Source: Thermomicrobiaceae bacterium (GTDB taxonomy: Bacteria > Chloroflexota > Chloroflexia > Thermomicrobiales > Thermomicrobiaceae). Taken from it: 7,163 nt of DNA. Below the pieces are notes generated by a model. That model searched no databases. It had not been told where the DNA came from and worked only from the letters and a program-made list of their open reading frames with translations. The stretch lies in NCBI GenBank assembly GCA_007124395.1, contig SLFF01000156.1, positions 1 to 7,163 on the forward strand, given 5' to 3'. Below, piece by piece: positions 4,430-7,163 of this stretch; within the stretch, counting starts at the first letter, position 1; the number at the start of each line of letters is the position of its first letter. The position numbers were made by a program, and so were the translations under genes.

Positions 4430-6877
4430 ATGACCAGCCGTTACGACATGTACTCTTCGCGGTATCCTTTGCTGCCGCTGAAGAATGTCGTGATCTTCCC
4501 CAAAAACGTTGTAACGCTCCTGATCGGCAAGACCCGATCGATTCAGGCGGTGGAAGATGCCATGAGTCGGGACCGCAAGATCGTCGTTGTCTCGCATAGC
4601 GAGGTCGGCGTGGATGATCCCGAGCCGGACGACCTGCACGAGATGGGTACGCTTGCTGAAGTCGTCTCGATCGAGCACCAGCAGGGCGGAAACATTCAGG
4701 TGGCGCTCGAAGGGCTCCACCGTGTCAACGTCATTCAGTGGGATCTTGCTCGCCCGTTCTTCACGGTGAAAACCGAACAGGCGATGGAATCCGACAATGA
4801 GTCCGCCGAAGCACACACACTCGTCAATCACATTCAGGAACTGGCTCGACAGTATCAGGAGTCGAAGAGTGCATTCAGTACGGATGCCTTCGACATGATC
4901 CAGGCGACGACCGATCCTTCACACCTCTCGGATCTGTTGACCACACAGCTGGTACGGGATGCCGCTCAGCGGCAGGCCTTCCTGGAGAACCTCGATCCGT
5001 GTCAACGACTGGAACTGCTGGCAGTTCACCTCACCAAGGACCTTGATCTGGCCGCGCTGGAGCAGCGCATCAAGGACCGGGTGCGTGAGCAGATCGATAA
5101 GAACCAGCGAGAATACTACCTCCGGGAGCAACTCAAGGTTATCCATGATGAGTTGTCCGGCGAGGGTGGTAACGAGATCGAGCAACTCCGGCAGCGGGTC
5201 AGAGATCGCGGTATGCCGGAGGAGATGGAAGAGAAAGTCCTTAAGGAGATTGTCCGGCTGGAGCGGATGCCGTCGGTTTCGGCTGAGGGCACCGTGGTCC
5301 GCAATTACATCGATACCGTGCTGTCACTGCCGTGGACAGAACAGTCAGAGGACCGGCTCGATCTGGATCTTGCCGAAAAGCAGCTCGAGAGCGATCACTA
5401 CGGGCTAGACCACGTCAAGGAGCGTATTCTCGAGTTCCTGGCGGTGCGAAAGCTGACAACAGAGCGTGGCAAGACTGGTGCTTCGATTCTCTGTCTGGTT
5501 GGCCCACCGGGCGTTGGCAAGACCAGCCTCGGCGCATCGGTCGCCGAAGCGATGAACCGCGAAATGGTTCGCGTAAGTCTTGGTGGCGTGCGCGATGAAG
5601 CCGAGATTCGCGGACATCGCCGGACGTACATCGGCGCGTTCCCGGGACGGATCATCAATGCGATGAAGACCGCCGGGACGACCAACCCGATGATCCTGCT
5701 GGACGAGATCGACAAGATGGCGTCCGATTACCGGGGAGACCCGGCCTCGGCGATGCTGGAAGTGCTCGATCCGGAGCAGAACCATGCCTTCAACGATCAC
5801 TATCTGGACGCACCGTATGACCTCTCCAACGTGCTGTTCATTACCACGGCCAACACGCTGAGCAGCATCCCGCGACCATTGCGGGACCGTATGGAGATTA
5901 TCGAAATCAGCGGTTATACGGAGCATGAAAAGACCGAGATCGGTCGACGCCATCTCCTGCCGAAACAGCTCGAAGTTCACGGTCTGGATGACGACCGTAT
6001 CGAGATCTCCGAGAAGATCTGGCATCAGCTGATCCGGAACTACACCCGTGAGGCGGGAGTCCGAAACCTGGAGCGCCAGGTCGCGGCAGTCTGCCGGAAG
6101 GTGGCTGCCGGGGTGGTGAAGGGCCGTAGCAAGCGGACGCGTATTACCGAGACCCGGTTGTCCGAGTTCCTGGGGCCGGCCCGGTATGGTTTTGAGCACC
6201 AGTTCACCGAAAACCAGGTCGGCGTGGCGATTGGCCTCGGAACAACCGATGTCGGTGGCGAACTGATTCCGGTCGAGGTAGCGATCATGCCCGGTAAGGG
6301 CAACCTGACGATCACCGGACGTGCTGGTGACGTCATGCAGGAGTCTGCCCGGGCCGCGCTGAGCTACGCGCGATCACGCGCGGAGACACTCGGAATCGAG
6401 CCGGACTTCCAGGAGAAGGTGGACATCCATATTCACCTGCCGGAAGGTGCTACACCGAAGGATGGCCCGTCGGCCGGTATCACGATGGCAACTGCGCTGA
6501 TTTCTGCACTGAGCAAGCGGCCGGTGCGATCAGATGTCGCCATGACGGGCGAGATCACCCTGCGCGGACGAGTCCTGCCGATCGGTGGACTGAAGGACAA
6601 GAGTCTGGCAGCCCATCGAATCGGGTTGCGGCGATTGATCGCTCCTGCGGACAACGAGCGCAATCTCGTCGATGTCCCGGAGAAGATCGCCTCGCAGATG
6701 GACTTCATCTGGGTGGAGAACATGGATCAGGTGATCGCGGAGGCGCTCGACTTCACCGAGCAGCCGGAAGAGATCGATCCAACGCTCAAGAAGCAGCTGA
6801 CGCAGGTGGCAGCGCAGGAACCGGTGCAGGACATCTCGGATGTAACGATTCATCACAGCGATCTCGCACAGTTCTGA
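4430..6877 (+). CDS. lon: ATP-dependent Lon protease
   Basis: A full-length bacterial LonA, 815 aa, the cytosolic ATP-driven hexameric protease that degrades misfolded and specific regulatory proteins. The N-terminal substrate-binding domain spans about residues 10-210 and opens with the family signature LPLKNVVIFPKNV. A charged helical region follows, with NQREYYLREQLKVIHDEL near 225-242. The AAA+ module has Walker A GPPGVGKT (358-365, Lys364), Walker B MILLDEID (421-428, Asp425 and Glu426), and conserved NYTREAGVRNLER in the helical subdomain. The protease domain has the Ser-Lys dyad: Ser681 in DGPSAG and Lys722 in GGLKDKSLAAHR, near the E. coli positions (Ser679, Lys722). A C-terminal extension of about 30 residues beyond E. 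coli length (784) is hydrophilic. ATG 4430 is preceded by GAAGGGTGGA (4415-4424), a fitting ribosome site. All catalytic residues are intact. Heat-shock control is common for lon, but no clear CIRCE or HAIR element is visible. Confidence 0.97.
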   Translation: MTSRYDMYSSRYPLLPLKNVVIFPKNVVTLLIGKTRSIQAVEDAMSRDRKIVVVSHSEVGVDDPEPDDLHEMGTLAEVVSIEHQQGGNIQVALEGLHRVNVIQWDLARPFFTVKTEQAMESDNESAEAHTLVNHIQELARQYQESKSAFSTDAFDMIQATTDPSHLSDLLTTQLVRDAAQRQAFLENLDPCQRLELLAVHLTKDLDLAALEQRIKDRVREQIDKNQREYYLREQLKVIHDELSGEGGNEIEQLRQRVRDRGMPEEMEEKVLKEIVRLERMPSVSAEGTVVRNYIDTVLSLPWTEQSEDRLDLDLAEKQLESDHYGLDHVKERILEFLAVRKLTTERGKTGASILCLVGPPGVGKTSLGASVAEAMNREMVRVSLGGVRDEAEIRGHRRTYIGAFPGRIINAMKTAGTTNPMILLDEIDKMASDYRGDPASAMLEVLDPEQNHAFNDHYLDAPYDLSNVLFITTANTLSSIPRPLRDRMEIIEISGYTEHEKTEIGRRHLLPKQLEVHGLDDDRIEISEKIWHQLIRNYTREAGVRNLERQVAAVCRKVAAGVVKGRSKRTRITETRLSEFLGPARYGFEHQFTENQVGVAIGLGTTDVGGELIPVEVAIMPGKGNLTITGRAGDVMQESARAALSYARSRAETLGIEPDFQEKVDIHIHLPEGATPKDGPSAGITMATALISALSKRPVRSDVAMTGEITLRGRVLPIGGLKDKSLAAHRIGLRRLIAPADNERNLVDVPEKIASQMDFIWVENMDQVIAEALDFTEQPEEIDPTLKKQLTQVAAQEPVQDISDVTIHHSDLAQF

Positions 6878-6887
6878 GCCTCAAGCG

Positions 6888-6893
6888 TATAAT
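6888..6893 (+). promoter_or_regulatory. Perfect TATAAT -10 in the lon-sigma gap
   Basis: TATAAT is an exact -10 consensus located 11 bases after the lon stop. At 17 bases upstream the -35 region is CGCACA, only 3/6 to TTGACA and inside the lon end. Transcription would begin near 6900, so the hairpin at 6908-6942 would be in the 5' leader of the sigma gene. It may be a housekeeping promoter for the sigma factor or a chance AT-rich match. Confidence 0.4.
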
Positions 6894-6907
6894 TAGTGAA
6901 CGAAGGC

Positions 6908-6942
6908 GATGCGCCGTGGGAGGGAACTTCCCACGGCGTATC
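6908..6942 (+). terminator. Strong hairpin downstream of lon, likely terminator
   Basis: CGCCGTGGGA (6912-6921) and TCCCACGGCG (6929-6938) pair perfectly around a 7-base loop, GGGAACT. The stem extends outward by a G-U pair and three further pairs to 14 pairs in total (6908-6921 with 6929-6942). It starts about 30 bases after the lon TGA, the usual place for a terminator. There is no T run after it (TGCGTCTGATCTG), so it could instead be a leader structure of the sigma transcript or an RNA-stabilising 3' end for lon. Confidence 0.6.
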
Positions 6943-6953
6943 TGCGTCTGATC

Positions 6954-6979
6954 TGTAACACCCCGACTCTCCGTGCGTC
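6954..6979 (+). promoter_or_regulatory. Candidate ECF-type promoter (TGTAAC-N16-CGTC)
   Basis: TGTAAC (6954-6959) and CGTC (6976-6979) with a 16-base spacer match the pattern of ECF sigma promoters described for the Bacillus subtilis SigX/SigW/SigM group (TGTAAC or TGAAAC, then CGTA/CGTC/CGAC, at 16-17 bases). The element ends 24 bases before the sigma GTG start, giving a short leader with the ribosome site. ECF genes are often autoregulated. This is a pattern match only. Confidence 0.4.
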
Positions 6980-7003
6980 GTAACGGTTGAGAAAGGGGTT
7001 GTT

Positions 7004-7163
7004 GTGCTGAGGGAGATGATGAATCAGACTACACAGGTGAGCACCGAACCTCGTGCAGTCACATCGTTCGAGACGATCGTCCAGGAGTACGAGGCGCCGA
7101 TTGGCCGCTACCTCTACTCACTGGTCGGTGATTTCGAGCTGTCTCAGGATCTGAGTCAGGACA
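7004..7163 (+). CDS. RNA polymerase sigma-70 family factor, ECF-like, N-terminus only
   Basis: This is the first 53 codons of a sigma factor, cut by the window end. From about residue 22 it reads FETIVQEYEAPIGRYLYSLV, then GDFELSQDLSQD, which fits sigma-70 regions 2.1-2.2; the DLxQD motif is the conserved core-polymerase contact. The short N-terminal lead with no region 1.1 suggests the ECF (group 4) class. GTG 7004 is chosen because GAAAGGGG lies 5 bases before it; ATG 7016 and ATG 7019 are in-frame alternatives, the latter with GGGAG 3 bases upstream. The gene follows lon after 126 bases holding a hairpin and two promoter candidates, so it is probably a separate transcription unit. Whether an anti-sigma gene follows cannot be seen. 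The missing regions 2.3-4 prevent assignment to an ECF subgroup. Confidence 0.8.
   Translation, partial: MLREMMNQTTQVSTEPRAVTSFETIVQEYEAPIGRYLYSLVGDFELSQDLSQD

Noticed and set aside
5405..6199. 264-aa reading frame on the - strand opposite lon
   Set aside because: It lies wholly inside the highly conserved ATPase region of Lon, shows no domain of its own, and is best explained as a codon-bias shadow.

Overview
This is an ordinary bacterial chromosomal segment with every gene on the + strand. It is moderately GC-rich, genes are tightly spaced, and GTG and TTG starts are common (at least three of the four starts inside the window look non-ATG or ambiguous). The gene content and protein style (E. 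coli-like Lon with a short C-terminal extension, PHP and HAD phosphatases, ECF-type sigma factor) would fit a Chloroflexota/Thermomicrobia-like organism. That placement is only an impression; there is no rRNA or other marker to confirm it.

Layout: (1) 1-927, the 3' two-thirds of a major facilitator superfamily (MFS) exporter that begins before the window. (2) 1027-1833 and 1833-2747, a PHP-type histidinol-phosphatase-like enzyme followed by an HAD-superfamily phosphatase; stop and start share one base (TAGTG), so the pair is very likely translationally coupled. (3) 2748-2922, a leader with a hairpin at the HAD stop codon, possible -10 elements and a nine-codon leader ORF that overlaps the next start. 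(4) 2923-4221, a complete 12-TM MFS transporter with an acidic, repeat-containing C-terminal tail and a TTG start. (5) 4222-4429, a 208-bp regulatory gap with a hairpin, a box shared with the leader upstream of the second MFS gene, a 10-bp palindrome and a possible -10. (6) 4430-6877, a complete ATP-dependent Lon protease with intact ATPase motifs and Ser681/Lys722 dyad. (7) 6878-7003, a strong hairpin, a perfect TATAAT and an ECF-type promoter-like pair (TGTAAC-N16-CGTC). (8) 7004 to the window end, the N-terminus of a sigma-70 family (ECF-like) factor, cut by the window edge.

The genes do not form one obvious pathway. The two phosphatases probably act together or at least are made together. 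Lon (protein quality control) and the following sigma factor are separated by a hairpin and a separate candidate promoter, so they are probably different transcription units. I see no mobile element, CRISPR array, tRNA or rRNA, and no convincing undescribed multi-gene system. The points worth checking are regulatory: the possible autoregulated ECF promoter, the box shared by two leaders, the leader ORF at a TTG start, and post-gene hairpins that lack T tracts.
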